From the NCBI GenBank assembly GCA_008828725.1, contig MEHQ01001556.1, positions 45,891-109,890 of the forward strand: a DNA stretch of 64,000 bases, read 5' to 3'. The stretch comes from Saccharina japonica. Taxonomy: Eukaryota; Sar; Phaeophyceae; Laminariales; Laminariaceae. Position 1 is the stretch's first letter. Each line of letters begins with the position of its first letter. Position numbers and translations under genes: made by a program. Shown here piece after piece: positions 1-13,694 of the stretch. The notes beneath the pieces were generated by a model. That model did not search any database, had not been told where the DNA came from, and saw only the letters and a list, made by a program, of their open reading frames with translations.

Positions 1-112
1 CGTCATATATTGGTCTCCTACTCAAAACATCAAAATCTAGTGTTGCCGGCAATGTATATATCGATGCAGTGATTGCCAGTCTATTATTAGCTGTTGAGAT
101 AGGCAGTATCGC

Positions 113-462
<350 letters not shown>

Positions 463-3181
463 ACAGTTTTGTGAGGCGCACCTATCGACGGCCATTACGG
501 ACCACCTTAGAATGGACGAGGTGTCCGTCAATAGCAACTGCCAACGGAAATACATTGTCCATTCCGTCTATGTATAGGCACTCTCCACCTCAGTATACGA
601 TAAAATCTACCCAATGACGAATACCGTCCACCACAATAGATTATGCCGGCTATCCATCGATGACAGGTGCCGGCCGGAAAAGATTGGGCACGTAACTTAT
701 CCATGTCAATACTGACTACAACGGTCCCGTCCATCGTACCATCGTATATTGCAATTTCGATGTCAATCGTCTTAGCCAGTGGGTTGCAGGTAGCTAGCTA
801 CACATATCAGCATAATACAATACTTCGAATCGTCACATTCGTAAATTTATGATCCCGAACGAATCGTCGTCGGGTGTTCAATTGACGATAGTGCTGAGAT
901 GTATCAGGTATATGTTCATACTTTGCTTTGTTTTTTAACGGCCAAGAATGCCAAGCGTGTGGTCAACAGGTGAATGTAACCACGACGACATGGTGTAAGT
1001 GTGCGTGTGATGTGTGTGAAGGCCGGCCCTGTGCTCGAAATTCTTCGTCCAACCAACTGAACACAGACTAGAGTGACGTGGTAATCGCCTCGCTTTGCCG
1101 AAATTGAGTACTGATCAGACCCAATACATCACTACTGCAAACGAAGTACCAGGTATCATAAATCATGCTTCGAATACCATGTCCCTGGTGCGTGATACGT
1201 AAAATTTGACCTGTAACCGTAAACAGTATTAATAGTAGTAGCAGGTAAAATTACTGGCAGTGCCAGAAGAGGGAATTTTACGGAACTTTTCGACCTGACT
1301 GCCACGTCGTTGTCTCCGGAGCAGCCTAGAAACTGCTCTGGGGACGTATATCTTGCATAACCTGGTCTTGGAGAAGTTGTTGTACTGTGTTTTATAAAAC
1401 GAATAAATGTATATTTATGTTTTTTGAGGTCGAACATAGCCTAATTCAAATTTGAAGCTGAAACCAAAGCGATCCTATGTGAAATAGGAAACTGAACTCA
1501 ATTCAAACGGCGAAGTAGAACAAAATGGGGACCGGCAAACAGACTAGGGAGTGTTCAGCTCTTCGCTTGTATAGGCACCCCTTCTGGAAAAAATAATAAG
1601 AGCCTTGCAGTATTAAACACAATCGAACGTTTTATTTTTGTGTTTTCAGTTGCACCACTATTTCTGGTATAGCATTTCTACATTTCATGACCCCATGCGG
1701 AAAACAATATATTTCCAATTGAAATCCTCAAACCTATGCCCTATGAAAAGGTTATACAATAGGTCATGGGCAACATTTGTCTCTGTAGCCCGATCGATCC
1801 GATGCTGGCTTCACCACAAACAGGGTCTCTTATTCATAAACGACTCCATATACCGCTGGTACCAAACGTTTTTTTTCACAAATGGGAGTTTCTCCTTCTG
1901 GTGGTGCTCGTTTAACTCGGGTTTTCGACAAGGGCCGCAAGCACCAACAGGCGAACCCTCCAACGCCTCTAGTTTGACCGTCTGTACAGCCTCAGGCGGA
2001 CGCAGCGTAATGTAAATACCACACAGGAACTCATAAACGGTAATTGTTTTCTTCGGCGTGTCATTATATATACACAGCAAGGCCTTCCTTCGCTTGAAGA
2101 TAAGAGAGCGCAACGACCTACTAGAGACTAGAACGCACAAGATATACGTTGGTCCGAATCAGCTCTGAGAGTTACACCTGGAGCGGTGCCCTGTTTTGTA
2201 TAGAGTACCTTTATGGTGTCATTGTACCATACAAAATATTGCTGCTGTCAAAAACACGAAAGGTATTCAGAAAAAAAAGCGATATTGTTTTGTTTTGACC
2301 GACCGAGTCCCTTAAACGAAAAGCGAGACGTTTAAAAAGCACCCGCGAACGCTCGGTCGACGATATAGCAAGAGGGCTGAAAACAGGTAATACGTCAAAC
2401 ACATACCGCTGATGCTGAATCATGCAGTCTGCAATATCAGGCAAACCTGTGGCCTATGGGTCTGTCCTCGTTTCAAAGGTATGTTGCGATGTAGCGAAAA
2501 CTCTCGTCTGCTGAGTCAAGTATTGCTTCGGTTTCACGCGATACCGCGCTTTATCCAGCGCAGACCTCGCCCTGCTGAAAAGACGTGCGCTTGAGGCAGC
2601 AGAGGATTGTAGGCTATTCATGTGGGCACATGTCGCCGCTTTAGGTAGGCCTCAGAATCGACTTTACCACAGCTGTTGCTACATCAACAAGGTATGGTCA
2701 TGAGCGTGTTGGTGCCAGTCAATTCAATCCCGTGTCAAGACAAAATGTTCACCTTTCTAACAGTTTCGATTGTGCGATGGTGTGTCCACGAAGAAGAACG
2801 TTGATCTTCGATGTTGGTGCGCTCGGCTTCACACACAGAATGTATGTACACAATACGTGTACTGCCATGAGCCTGGTATACAAGTATATACATGGTAGTG
2901 CCTATTAATAGAGTGGACAGCTCGATATTTGCGGGTAACACCAAAAACAGCTGCTAAGTATAATGGTTGGTGGAAAAAAGATTACGCGATAACAACAGGG
3001 CTTGCTGGATACACACTAAAACAAATAGACATATTGAGGTCGTCAGTTCGTGCGATGGGTGCACAAACAAATCATGCAAATATCATGAGCCAACCAATGC
3101 TGCGTTTAGCTGAAATATTTGCTTGTATGTGGTCACGAAGCAAGGGCAGAGAGACCGTGTGACATGTGCTGTTTAACTCAC
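463..3181. other. No gene recognised
   Basis: Ordinary-composition DNA with only short chance frames. It should contain the exon that follows the donor at 3181 of the membrane-protein gene, but no acceptor plus conserved frame could be chosen; the frame at 1811-2140 (minus) is the least unlikely candidate. Confidence 0.4.
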
Positions 3182-3520
3182 CAGGTCGGCCACGAAGAGA
3201 ACAGTGACGGCATTTAGAAGCACGGACGTACTGTCCTGTGAAGTGGACATTAACACTGTCACGGCTGCACTGCTCATAATGGCGTACACGACGAGAAGGC
3301 CAATGCCAAATGCGCGATGACCAGGACACGACCCATCCACCAACAGCGAGAAGCCAGCGCGCAGATCATGGGTTGTAGAAGCGATGAGCAGATACATGGC
3401 TCCTGTCACGGACGGCAATAGATTAGCGGACTGCCCATCGTCGGCTTGAGTGTTACCGACCTCAGAGTTGGACGTAGCCCTAGCCAAGAAGGTCAACATG
3501 GCGTAGGCAAATCCCTGAAT
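3182..3520 (-). CDS. Exon of an unidentified multi-pass membrane protein (downstream exon)
   Basis: A 339-nt exon, phase 0 at both ends (acceptor CATCAG, donor CTG|GTGAGT), 113 residues. It starts IQGFAYAMLTFLARATSNS, has a polar loop, then hydrophobic stretches around SVTGAMYLLIASTTHD and AFGIGLLVVYAIMSSAAVTV, and ends VLLNAVTVLFVADL. At least three membrane helices are likely. The 'LLNAVTVLFVADL' ending recalls a family of algal/stramenopile polytopic proteins with a conserved 'N-A-(x)3-F-(x)2-(D/E)' tail, but that is from memory. The exon after 3182 was not recognised, so the gene is partial here. Confidence 0.55.
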
Positions 3521-4044
3521 CTGATGAGGTCATGCGGCGGGCGGTAAGGGTGTGTCGAGTTAAATCCACGAGAACACACAAAACAGCGAGTTAAGCCAGT
3601 GAATCATCATTTTAGCATGACTGCCATGTAGTGTAACACCGGTGACATTATTCGCAAAGGAAACAGGTTCCTACCGTAGATTAAGCTGATTCTGAAAATC
3701 TGCTGTGGCCACCAACGATAGAAGCGACGTTGGACACTGCTATGGTATGCCTTTATCTCGGTGTAGAAAAGAATGTCTCGGGAGAAACCGAACTTAAATA
3801 GCTTATCATCTACGGAGCATCTGCCTTGTCGATATTATGACATAGTCCAGGTCAGCATCAATCTGTCTGTCGTGGATTACGTGTGCGTGATGGGCGTGGT
3901 AGCCACACTGTTTGATAGGTGCGATTTTGTTCGGACCAGCTCCCTTGCTAACTTCCTCCCCTGCCCTACCTGCGCAACGTTCCGCTTCAATCAAATCCGC
4001 CGACGCACTTGCCAGATGTGAATTCACCGCAAACTATTCCGGGT

Positions 4045-4310
4045 GATTGGCGCGTGCTGCGAGAGAGGTAGCCCTTTTTGGCTGAATTTGTTTCAGAATG
4101 ACGAGGGCTCCTTAACCCAACCTCGTCGGTATTTCGTGCTTGTGTTGCACTGTGTTCCGTCGTCTACTTCGGCCATGGGGTAGTTTACTGGGCAGAACGT
4201 TGGTTTTCTTCCAACATCATTCTTTGGGTCGGGTATATAACTCCACAAGTGACTACCCTCAACTACCACATGGGGCACCTCTGTCGTAGCATATATCGGT
4301 TGTGACAAAA
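4045..4310 (-). repeat. SINE-like dispersed repeat, copy 1
   Basis: The plus strand reads GACGAGGGCTCCTTAACCCA, later GGTCGGGTATATAACTCC and CACATGGGGCACCTCTGTCG, and aligns with copies near 34.1 and 42.1 kb. The complement of the best copy carries GAGTTCGATACCC, close to a tRNA B box. Copy 1 is more diverged there. Confidence 0.5.
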
Positions 4311-4371
4311 CCAAAACTCCACATCCAAGAAAACAGGCGTGCGTGCGATCTCTCCACCTCGTCGTACTCAC

Positions 4372-4517
4372 GAAGAGAATGAGCCAACCGATGAGCCGAT
4401 CGGATAACTTGGGATCGTCGTCTTTATCGTCCGCCTTCTCGCCGCACGCCCAGAGGTAGATGGAATCGGAAAGATGACGTTTTATCCAGGCAGAATCCGT
4501 TGTCGTATCGGAAGCTC
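4372..4517 (-). CDS. Exon of an unidentified multi-pass membrane protein (upstream exon)
   Basis: This 146-nt exon lies between an AAG acceptor and the strong donor TTC|GTGAGT. It reads ASDTTTDSAWIKRHLSDSI, YLWACGEKADDKDDDPK, LSDRLIGWLILF and ends in phase 0. The last hydrophobic stretch continues directly into the first residues of the exon at 3520, so one membrane helix crosses the splice junction. The entry phase requires an upstream exon ending with one extra base, which was not found. No family could be named. Confidence 0.5.
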
Positions 4518-5035
4518 CTTATCCGCGTGTTACATGGGGAGCATACCAAACAGATACAGCAGCGGTTACAATAGAAGCACTGAGCAACAAAATTCACTCG
4601 ATCGATTGTAGACTTTGTTGAAGTTGAAAGCTGGCAGAACGAGCATGCCAAAATGCTTCATGTCGAACGTTGGAGTCGGAATATGCATTATTATCCCTGG
4701 TTTTCATGTGACGAGCTACGTACGATATTCGTGTATATGATTCAATACGACTCGTTAGATACTCAAGCCACTTGTCGGAATATCGAGCTTTGCCTCCAGA
4801 GTGTTCAATCGCTTGTCGGGAGGGGTGTAGATCCCCACATATTAGGGGTCTCGGAAGTAATAGCGGCTGCCCTGACCGTTGAACGCCTCTCGCCACGCTA
4901 GCGGTGTTACAAGAGCTCGTGGTCATTGTTCCGCCGTATTCTTAGGTGTACGTTATTGACAGTGACACAGTGACAGAGTACTAAACCACAGCAGGCGGTG
5001 CATGCGCCCAAACCACCGGATCAATGACGGAGCCA

Positions 5036-5422
5036 AACACTACTGCCACGCGAAAGTGTTGCAGCGTCCTACGCACGAAATGATACAGGGTTAAACCCGT
5101 TGCAAGCATGAAGATATTTATACTTTTTGGCTTGCAGCATCGTTAGCATTGTATTGCTACAATGAATGGTTCATAATGCATAATCTAATATTAATGTACT
5201 CGGAATGTCGGTCGCGAATTTCGACGGGGCTACATATTTCCACACGAATGTCTTGCAGCGTCTTACGCACGAAATGATACGGGGTTGAACTCCTTGCAAG
5301 CCCGAAGAGATCCCGATTTTTTGGCTCGCAGTGTCGTTAGCACTGTATCGCTACAATGAATGGTTGAAAATGCATACTCCAATATTAATGTACTCGAAAT
5401 GTTGGTGGCGAATCTCGACGGG
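5036..5422. repeat. Tandem duplication, two units of about 194 bp
   Basis: GCAGCGTCCTACGCACGAAA at 5061 recurs as GCAGCGTCTTACGCACGAAA at 5255. Both units then carry ATGATAC, GGCTTGCAG or GGCTCGCAG, GCTACAATGAATGGTT and end ATT(T/C)CGACGGG. The units are roughly 85% alike. No coding sense. Confidence 0.8.
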
Positions 5423-8299
5423 AAAAAAACGCTAATAGCTACTGGAATGCTCGTCCACGTATAGTATAGTATACACGTACGTTGCTTTTTTGCATTTCAG
5501 CCGTTACAAAACATTTTTCAAGATAGACGTAATGCGCTAATCACTGCCTCGATAACGGGGACATTATATACAGTAAGACCACACGTAGGCACGGGTGTTA
5601 TGCTGTGGAACATCATCTCAAACACACACGGACGAAGTATTGTTGGCGTTGATTTTTATGCCGTTTACAAATACCCAATTTCGTTGCTTTCTGCACTACT
5701 GTTGGATATCGTCACACAATGCGCCACTGGTTTTATTTATACCCACAGCAGCAGTTCAGTACGACGCTCACCTTGATGATGCGCACACATTTTGCGTTTC
5801 CGCACGTTCAGACGGGGACGTTTTAATGCCAGGGGAACCTTGAGCCACTGCATCAGGCAAAGTCACAAGGAAGAAATGATTCGATTATGGTTTGGAATAT
5901 TAGAGCTGACGACGTTGGCAACTGCCTATCCAACCAACGCGAAAGCTAGGGCGATTGACGCGCATCGCCTCTGGTGCCATAACGAGTGAAAACATATCTT
6001 GAGTGGCGGTAGATCACCATTTAGTTTACAGGCTGGTGTGACAAATCTCAGAAATGCAGACGAAGGCAACTATTAGTGACTATAACCCAATCCCAGACCC
6101 GAACCGTAATACGTTCAGACTGAAAAACACAACTGTTTGTGTTGGGCCATTTCCTCGTACACAATGCGTGTCAATCATGTTGAAGACACCGGGGTCAAAT
6201 CGTATGATACACGCGGGGCTTCCACGAACCAAATGCATATCTAAGAGACTCTTCCCTTTTTTGAAGCAACACTGAGATATGTGATAGCCGAAAGCTGGCG
6301 TTAACGTTCATACCCAAACAGTCTGCAGTGATAGACCGGACATGGTGTCAACGTTGTCCACTCGATTTCCTCCCTATTCCCCACACTGGGAGAACTCTGA
6401 ACCCGGTTTTGTTGTTTTTCAAAGCGAGTGCACAGAGGCCATCAAGGATAATAAAAAGGCAACTCGGTTGGCCAAATCCAGGGTTGTCGAAGCATAACCC
6501 ACCGTAGAATATTTAACCTGTACGTAAAACGAAATATATACACCAAGTTCCATTCTCCTGCTGTACTCTTTTCGAAGCATAAAACCTCTCAATAGGCTAT
6601 ACGACCGAAACGTGCACAAAATTGCGCAGGAACGTGTTGTTCGGAGACTGTTGATACAGTACTACAGCACTGTAATCGGACCATGTTTCGAACTCGAATC
6701 TTGAAGAGGACGAAAATGAGGCTTTTCCACTGAGGGGGGAAGCCATTTGCAAGTTTGGCTCCACACAGTTTGCATGTCACCTTAGCCACTTCGCACGGTC
6801 ACGGTGCGGGAACCAAAAGTTGGGAGACTGGAAAATCGTTTATGGAAGTGAGCGAATACCTCTTCAGAAGCGGCTAGCATGCAACGACGGCGAAGTTCAG
6901 ATCTCGATAGCTGCTTCAAAATCGCAAGTCGGACCGCTGCCGCAATCCTTGAGGCACGCCACCACGTGTTGTATATGTTATGAGTTTGGCGAGCGCACTT
7001 GATCACCGCCCTCGAAAACATTGTCCACCGTCTTAGTCGGGCACAGACCACTGTCTCGCCTCCCAGGAAGTCCGTATTTCCATTTGATGGCTCATATTTC
7101 AGAATACTTACCACCGTATTCATCGATTCAAATATACTCCAAAATGTGTAATTAATGCCTGAACAATTACACGTAGTGAGTGTGTTCTGTTATTCATGTG
7201 TGTGACGAATACGTTCGTAGCATATTGGTCTCGAAATGAAGCGAACATGGACATCACAAGTCAGGTGAGCTGCTGACAGCCTTCTACTGCTGGCCTACAC
7301 GAGCGAATCGCTTGGTCGGAAGGTACGTGACCGTACCTGACCAGCCACAGGACGAACATGGGAGGGGCCGCAGGGAATCCAACTAGACTAGTGACCAAAG
7401 TGTCAAAGCTACGCTATTAATAGTGTGCTCAAACTCACGTTCGAAACGCTATAGCAAGGGGTGGTATGTATGCGAACACCCCATTTCGAGAAGATTTCAC
7501 AATAGTTGTAATATAGCACCAGCCAGACTCAGATGCGTCCGCAGACTGCTTCAAGAGGCTAAAGTTACAGAAGACTCACAAGATAGATGATAACGTCCTC
7601 ACCCGCAGGAATGGACCAACGCGCCGCAGCGGACACCACCTCTTCCGGGATGATGCTAAGCAAGGAAGCTCCTCGGAACCAACGCGCAAATCAATAGTTG
7701 TACTGCACCTGTGGGTCGTTTGCAGCACGTCGCGAGGGTGTGCCATACCCTGTACCACACGCTCTAGTATTTTTTCTTCCCCTTTTGAGAAACCAATTGT
7801 TCCACACTAGCTTAGGTAGTTTTTGTTTATTTCCACCCACCTCTTCCACACTAATTATTACCTGATACAATACTGTGATATTATTCTTCCAAGGCAATGC
7901 TCATCTTGTTTGTGGAACCCAGTGCTACACCCAAGTGCTCTACAGCAACAGCGGAACCTTTCAAAACATGCACTAGTCAGTATGCATCATCACAAACAGA
8001 GTAGTCACGTAGGTATCGTTATGCTATCTTACTGAGCATGATTAGGTATTGTCTTCGGTGTGCGAGATAGCCGGGGTATTTCGTGGTGACCACCACACAC
8101 AGTTGTATTGGCAATTTCGTAGGGCCCTTGACAATCGTTTACCTCCGATTTTATCTATCAATGATTCACTGGTTATTTTAACACCGAATGCACCCTTGGT
8201 GCAACAAACTTTGTTCCTTTATGTGTTTAGCATTGTGGAGCGCGGAATATGCAACTGGGAGTTGCGTTCAATGTACCACTTTATATTTGAACGTGCTGG
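5423..8299. other. No gene recognised
   Basis: Only short frames. The minus frame 6782-7123 has an ordinary amino-acid mix (IAAAVRLAILKQLSRSELRR) but no splice border or family supports it. Confidence 0.4.
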
Positions 8300-9900
8300 A
8301 ATCCTATGTCAGGCGTCGTTGGTGTATTTGCGTCGTTGACCCATAAATACTCCGGGTTACGTTGAATGGTTGGGCAAGGGAATCAATGTCATACCGGTAT
8401 GGGTGACGGTACATCTCGATTGTGGTTTAGGAGTAACGTAGTCACCGGCGTACGTGTGTGCCGTAACACTGTTGTTGTCAAATTCATACCGGTATCAGTG
8501 ACGGTACATTTGGGTTGTGGGTTTGGAGTAAACTTGTGGACTATGGCGGGCGTCGTTGGTGTTCTTGCATCGTTTACCGGCGACACTCCGGGTTGAGTTG
8601 CATTGTTGGGCAAGGGAAAGTTGACTTTCAATTCCCAACTCCATATACACTTTGCACCGCCTTTATATTTTTGCTATGAAGAGGAAACACTCCTGGATGG
8701 AGTTTAAGGTTTCAATATCACCGGGATGGGCGACGATACTTATGGGGTCTTTTTTGCAGGAAGGCATTCACTGATCTACCTGTGGACCTCAGACGTGGTT
8801 GCTCGATCATTAAAACTACCATACACTAGCCCAAGCACTACTACTGGTGTTTTGTTCCTCGAAACTTGTATTTCCTATCGTATTCGCGCTTACGTCGAAT
8901 TCATGAATAGCCGCGATCGATAGGGACCGCCCATTAAACGTCTTGCAATGTTCACGAACGGTGTTGGTTTGTAGTGTTACCCCTTCAGGCAACTACCCCC
9001 GTCAGGCAACTTTGGTAGAAACACCACAGTCTTGTGAAACACCAATTCATTTTTTGGTTCCTAGAACATTACCAGTATGTTATACGTTAGAGACTATGAC
9101 TAGCATTGACGAAGTTCTTGCATCGTTTACCAGAGAGCACTCCGGATTCAGTTGCATGGTTGGCCAACGGAGGATCGCTTTTCAACTCCCAACTCTAGAC
9201 ATAAGTTGCACAACTTTTATATTGTTCTTGTGGAGCATATATATTGCTCGAATTTACTTCCTGTATGGGCAATGGTACTTCTAGGGCGTATTTTGCAGAA
9301 TAATATACCTCCGGGTGCCCGTGTACCGCACACGTCGTTTGTCGATGCTTCAAACCTACACAACGTTTGCCAATACTGGTGTATTGTACATCCGAATTGC
9401 ATTTTCAATAATATACACTTTTGCTTGGTATGAGTGGATATATGCGATAGAATGGGACCGCCCATCGAAAGGCTTACAAGTTACACGAACGGTCTGTTGT
9501 TGTGGCGATGCCCCTTTAGGCAATAAAGATACGACCAATGCTGTATTTTGAAGAAAACAAATGGGTTTTACCGTCTCACGAAATCGTAGTTGACGTACCG
9601 CTGCCTATTTCGACAAGCTTGTAGAATATGAAATGCGTCGTTGTTGTTTTTCCACTGTCTATCCGTGAATACTGCGGATTCAGTTGCATGGGTTGACAAG
9701 GGAGCATCGGTTCTCAATTCCTAACTCCATAAACACGTTACACAACGCTTAGAATTTTCTTGTGGAGCGGAAACACTACGGGGGTTTCAGGTACCAATGT
9801 CATACCAGTTTGGGAGACATTGCGTTAAGGGTGTGTTTTGCAGAGAAATATACCCCGGCATATCTGTATATGGCACACTTGGTTGCTGAATGTATCAAAA
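8300..9900. repeat. Diverged tandem repeat, unit about 540 bp
   Basis: The phrase around 'GATGGGCGACGATACTT' occurs near 8721 and in varied form near 9264 and 9808 (spacing about 543). A GGGACCGCCCATNRAA phrase occurs at 8923 and about 530 bp later. CACTCCGGRTTSAGTTGCAT at 8583 and 9138 and ACTGCGGATTCAGTTGCAT at 9670 mark the same order. Extra partial units lie near 8340-8500. None of the units keeps a long frame. Confidence 0.65.
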
Positions 9901-9984
9901 TATAGACGTATTTTACCAGGTACCTCCACTCACACCCTTTATTTAGAAAACATAGACAATCATCCACTCACACCCTGTATTTAC

Positions 9985-10150
9985 ATTAGTGGCGTTTGCG
10001 TAGGGAGTGATGAAAAGGTAGAAATCATACCAGAAATGATTTTGCAAAACTGAAAAAAATACAAATAATAACAGGAGAAGTGGCGTTTTCCGTAGGGAGT
10101 GATGAAAGGGTAGAAATCATACCAAAAATGATATAGCAAAGCTGCAAAAA
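9985..10150. repeat. Tandem duplication, unit about 90 bp
   Basis: AGTGGCGTTTGCGTAGGGAG and AGTGGCGTTTTCCGTAGGGA start two units, both followed by TGATGAAARGGTAGAAATCA and TACCARAAATGAT. Confidence 0.75.
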
Positions 10151-10487
10151 ATCAAAAACATACGCAATTGTTTTATGTTTGCTCTTACATGCTTTGCCCG
10201 ATGGTGCCCCTCAACGGTCACGGTTCTGCTAGGAGGGGAAGCGAGGAGGGCAATGCGGGCAAGAGGCATATGCAAAGGGTAGTACGATTTTCCGAACAAA
10301 TATGGTTCCATCTGTAGTGTCGACCTCGGCTTACCTGTTTTCAGTACTGATGTTGTGAAGTATGCTTCACCTCTCCTACAATATATGTATTGAGTGAAGC
10401 AAAGTGACGAAGTGCTGACAGTAAAACTTGAGTGCAGTACGCGTATATTGTCGTGCTTCGGAACGTGACATATGTATATGCCAATAT

Positions 10488-10690
10488 GTATCAAGTTAAA
10501 ACGTTTTGCGGAATACTTTCATTTTTTTACTTCGGCCGCGCGGCGTTGATCCTGCTGCCTGCTTGGGGCACGCAAGGAAATCGCGTATACATCTCGAAGC
10601 AGGCGTTGGTCCCGTCGCGTATGCTCCACGCGTTGAAAGCCGCGAAATGTGGCAAGCAGTCGCGGGTACACGTTCCGCCCAGCTGCCCAG
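10488..10690. repeat. GC-rich dispersed repeat, copy 1
   Basis: GGAATACTTTCATTTTTTTA, CTTCGGCC, GGGGCACGCAAGGAAATCGC and GTTGAAAGCCGCGAAATGTGGC appear in the same order as in the 16.3-kb copy. The block is much richer in GC than its surroundings, and overlapping frames are open on both strands. Confidence 0.5.
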
Positions 10691-11944
10691 CAATGGCCAA
10701 CGAGCACGGTGACACGGGCACTTGCTGTGTTACAGGCTGCTGTTCTACATGTCTGATCACGGATCACACTGTTTTCGAGACACTTTACTATGTGTGGCAG
10801 TCTAGGAATAGCAGCAGCTGCATATCAATCTTCCCTCTTGTGACATCCGCGGACGCTGCATTTGTTTGTGTATTCGTCTAGCAGGAGGCCGGTATGAATG
10901 GATCATACGCGGAGAATTTTTAACTGACCAAAGAGCGACGGTAAACACCACGCCAGCAAAACATCAAAACAGTAGAACAGCAGCGCCAGCTCATCACGAA
11001 CTGCCGTTTGTGACAGCCACGCTACCAACGATTGACACGTTGCCGTTTGGGGACAGCCACGCTGATTTTGTGTTCGTACTTGTATGTGTTAGCAGTCTTC
11101 ACCTGAACATGCATTGTGCTCACATTTCCACGTACACATTTTTTCAATCGAGCACGAGTCGTCGAATTTCATTCTGTCGCACAAAAGTATACAGCGGCAG
11201 TACTCGGAGTATATAGAGCCGCTTGGTTACTATAATTCTCCACGTATTCATCTAGCGACACAACCTATAGGTTTCAAGTTGACTACAATTCAAAGTCTAC
11301 TATTAAAAATTGTTCGCGGTATGTATAAAGGTAATGACAGATTGTAGGCCTAGAATAGCTGTTGTAGTTGTGGACAATACTCAGCTACTCGTACAAGTGG
11401 CCTGCTGCCAAAGACTATTCAACAAAATTCGAACACTGTCCCATTAGTACGCAGTGCCGAAGCAGTCCCAGACACGTAAATACACACAATGCATACGTAC
11501 GCAGGTTTCGACTAATTTATTACATGAGTAATCAATACCTCGTGGTATGGAAACAAAGCCTCCTCCCACTCTTTGGTTTTCTATCACCTTCACTTCCATC
11601 GAGGATAGGTCCTCCAACGGTCGCCAGCCAAGCCTCACCCCTCAACAATGCACAAGTTTAATAACTCTCTGCTAGAACAAGCACATTCAGGCGCTGAACG
11701 CCGAGCTTGGCGAATTCCAAGTAATAGTAGTAGTGTGCTATGTTTGACGTAATCAATCAAGTGATGCGAAGGGATGTGCTTGCATGGTGCGTAATATAAT
11801 ATGACACGTACGGCGCAATTTATCCAGACTTGGTGAATTATCAGTACTATTGTGACACTTGAGAACAAAAAAACGATCATACCGTATACCAGGGTATTGA
11901 TCTATCGGGAAACTGTGTCATTGCTATGGTACAATATAAAACAA

Positions 11945-12185
11945 AGGCAACTTCGGTAGGGTAAACCGGTACCGGGGGTATATTTGTTGCGCGTACCGAA
12001 CTTACCGAAGTGTCGGGTACCGGTATTGAAAGAGTACCGAACTTGCCGAAGTGTCCGGTACCGGTATTGAAAAAATACCGAACTTACCGAAGTGTCGGGT
12101 ACCGGTATAGAAAAAGTACCGAACTTACCGAAGTGTTTGGTAGGGTATTAAGCACACTACCGAAAAATTACCGGTACCCCCTGTA
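11945..12185. repeat. 41-bp minisatellite element, copy 1
   Basis: It starts with a cap (GGGTAAACCGGTACCGGGGG), then a few 41-bp units built from ACCGAACTTACCGAAGTGTC and GGGTACCGGTATTGAAA, and ends GTTTGGTAGGGTATTAAGC with TACCGGTACCCCC. Confidence 0.85.
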
Positions 12186-12190
12186 GCGTA

Positions 12191-12408
12191 TTATGGGAGA
12201 CCCCCCTGAAATGGGAGACCCCCCTTCAATGGGAGACCCCCCTAATCACCCCTCTCCCCCCCTCCTAAAAGGACAAGCCACACACCCCATATCGATCGGT
12301 ACACATGCCTGCGCTTCAGCGCTGAAAGCGACCCTCTGTATCGCTCGATCGATACTACCGACGGAAAAACGATACACTGCTGTATCGAAATATAGGGGGT
12401 TCTCCCAT
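12191..12408. repeat. Small inverted-repeat block (MITE-like)
   Basis: ATGGGAGACCCCCCT begins the block and AGGGGGTTCTCCCAT ends it. The left end repeats ATGGGAGACCCCCC three times at about 17-bp spacing. It lies exactly between the first two 41-bp arrays. Confidence 0.45.
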
Positions 12409-12514
12409 CTAAACTTACTTGTACAGGTGTTTATGGTGCCTAGAAGTGTGTTAATTTGGCGATACTCTGTATCTCTTGTGCGATATTAACGACGGAATTA
12501 CGATACACTGTATC

Positions 12515-12905
12515 GCCCGGTATTGTGGACGAGGGTATACCGGTACCTGGGGTACATTTAGGCGAGAGTACCGAACTTACCGAAGTGTCAGGTACCGGTA
12601 TTGGAAAATTACCGAACTTACCGAAGTGTCGGGTACCGGTATTGAGATAATACCGAACTTACCGTTGTGTCGGGTACCGGTATTGAAAAAATACCGAACT
12701 CACCGAAGTGTCGGGTACCGGTATTGGAAAAATACCGAACTCACCGAAGTGTCGGGTACCGGTATTGGAAAAATACCGAAATTCCCGAAGTGTCGGGTAC
12801 CGGTATTGGAAAAATACCGAACTTACCGAGTGTCAGGTACCGGTATTTACCGTGGAAATACCCCCGGTATACTTCGATACGTACCCTTGTTACCGAACAT
12901 ACCCT
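12515..12905. repeat. 41-bp minisatellite element, copy 2
   Basis: Cap CGGTATTGTGGACGAGGGTA, then about seven 41-bp units (ACCGAACTTACCGAAGTGTC and GGGTACCGGTATTGGAAA), and the end block TACCGTGGAAATACCCCCGG. Because 41 is not a multiple of three, each unit changes frame and gives false repetitive proteins. Confidence 0.88.
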
Positions 12906-13694
12906 AAATAAATGTGTACTTGTAGCAACAGCAAACAGATGGCGGCGCCAACGACGGAGAAAGTGGCAATGCTGCCGCCGCCATCCCAACCACGTAGCAA
13001 TCGGAAGCACGGTTAGCAGCAGCACCAGCCCCAGCAAGAGCAACAACAGAACACAGCAGCAGAGGGGCAGAAGCAGCAGCTCCAACTTGGGCAATGCGCT
13101 GCTGCTGTGGGCTCTACTGTTTATTTGATACAGTTCACGCGTGCCACTGCCATCGAGTGCTACGCTTGAAGCCCATTCTATACCCCAACCTCCCAACGTC
13201 GAAGCTCGGCATACAGTTTAGATTATCGGCCACCTCGCGTAGTGCTGCTGCAGCTGCTGCTGGTACATCACTGAGTACAATTAGAGCAGCGATGGATGCG
13301 AGATGTCGCGTTGAAGTCCATACATAGGATTCATGATACGAGTACTTTTTCAGGTGAGCAGTCGGAGCTTCTCCCACTACACGAGACTGCGCAGAGCGTG
13401 CCATACCACTGCCTCGGCGGCGCCTTGAACCCCACCGGCGCGACTTGGTGATAATATCATCTATCCTTTTGCTCCGTACTCTCAGCGATTGTTATGTTGT
13501 GTCTGCAGTCGTTCATGGTGGGTGTGTGATGAGTGCGTTGTGTCACCCCAGATCCAAGGACCAGATGGATACATGAATGTAGCGAAGACTGCTGCTGCTG
13601 CTGCCACAAATACAAACCAGGTACAGTACCTTGTATTGTCATAATGTGTGTCCGTATTGCATACATACCCGATTCCCCGGTATCGAGGCCGCAC

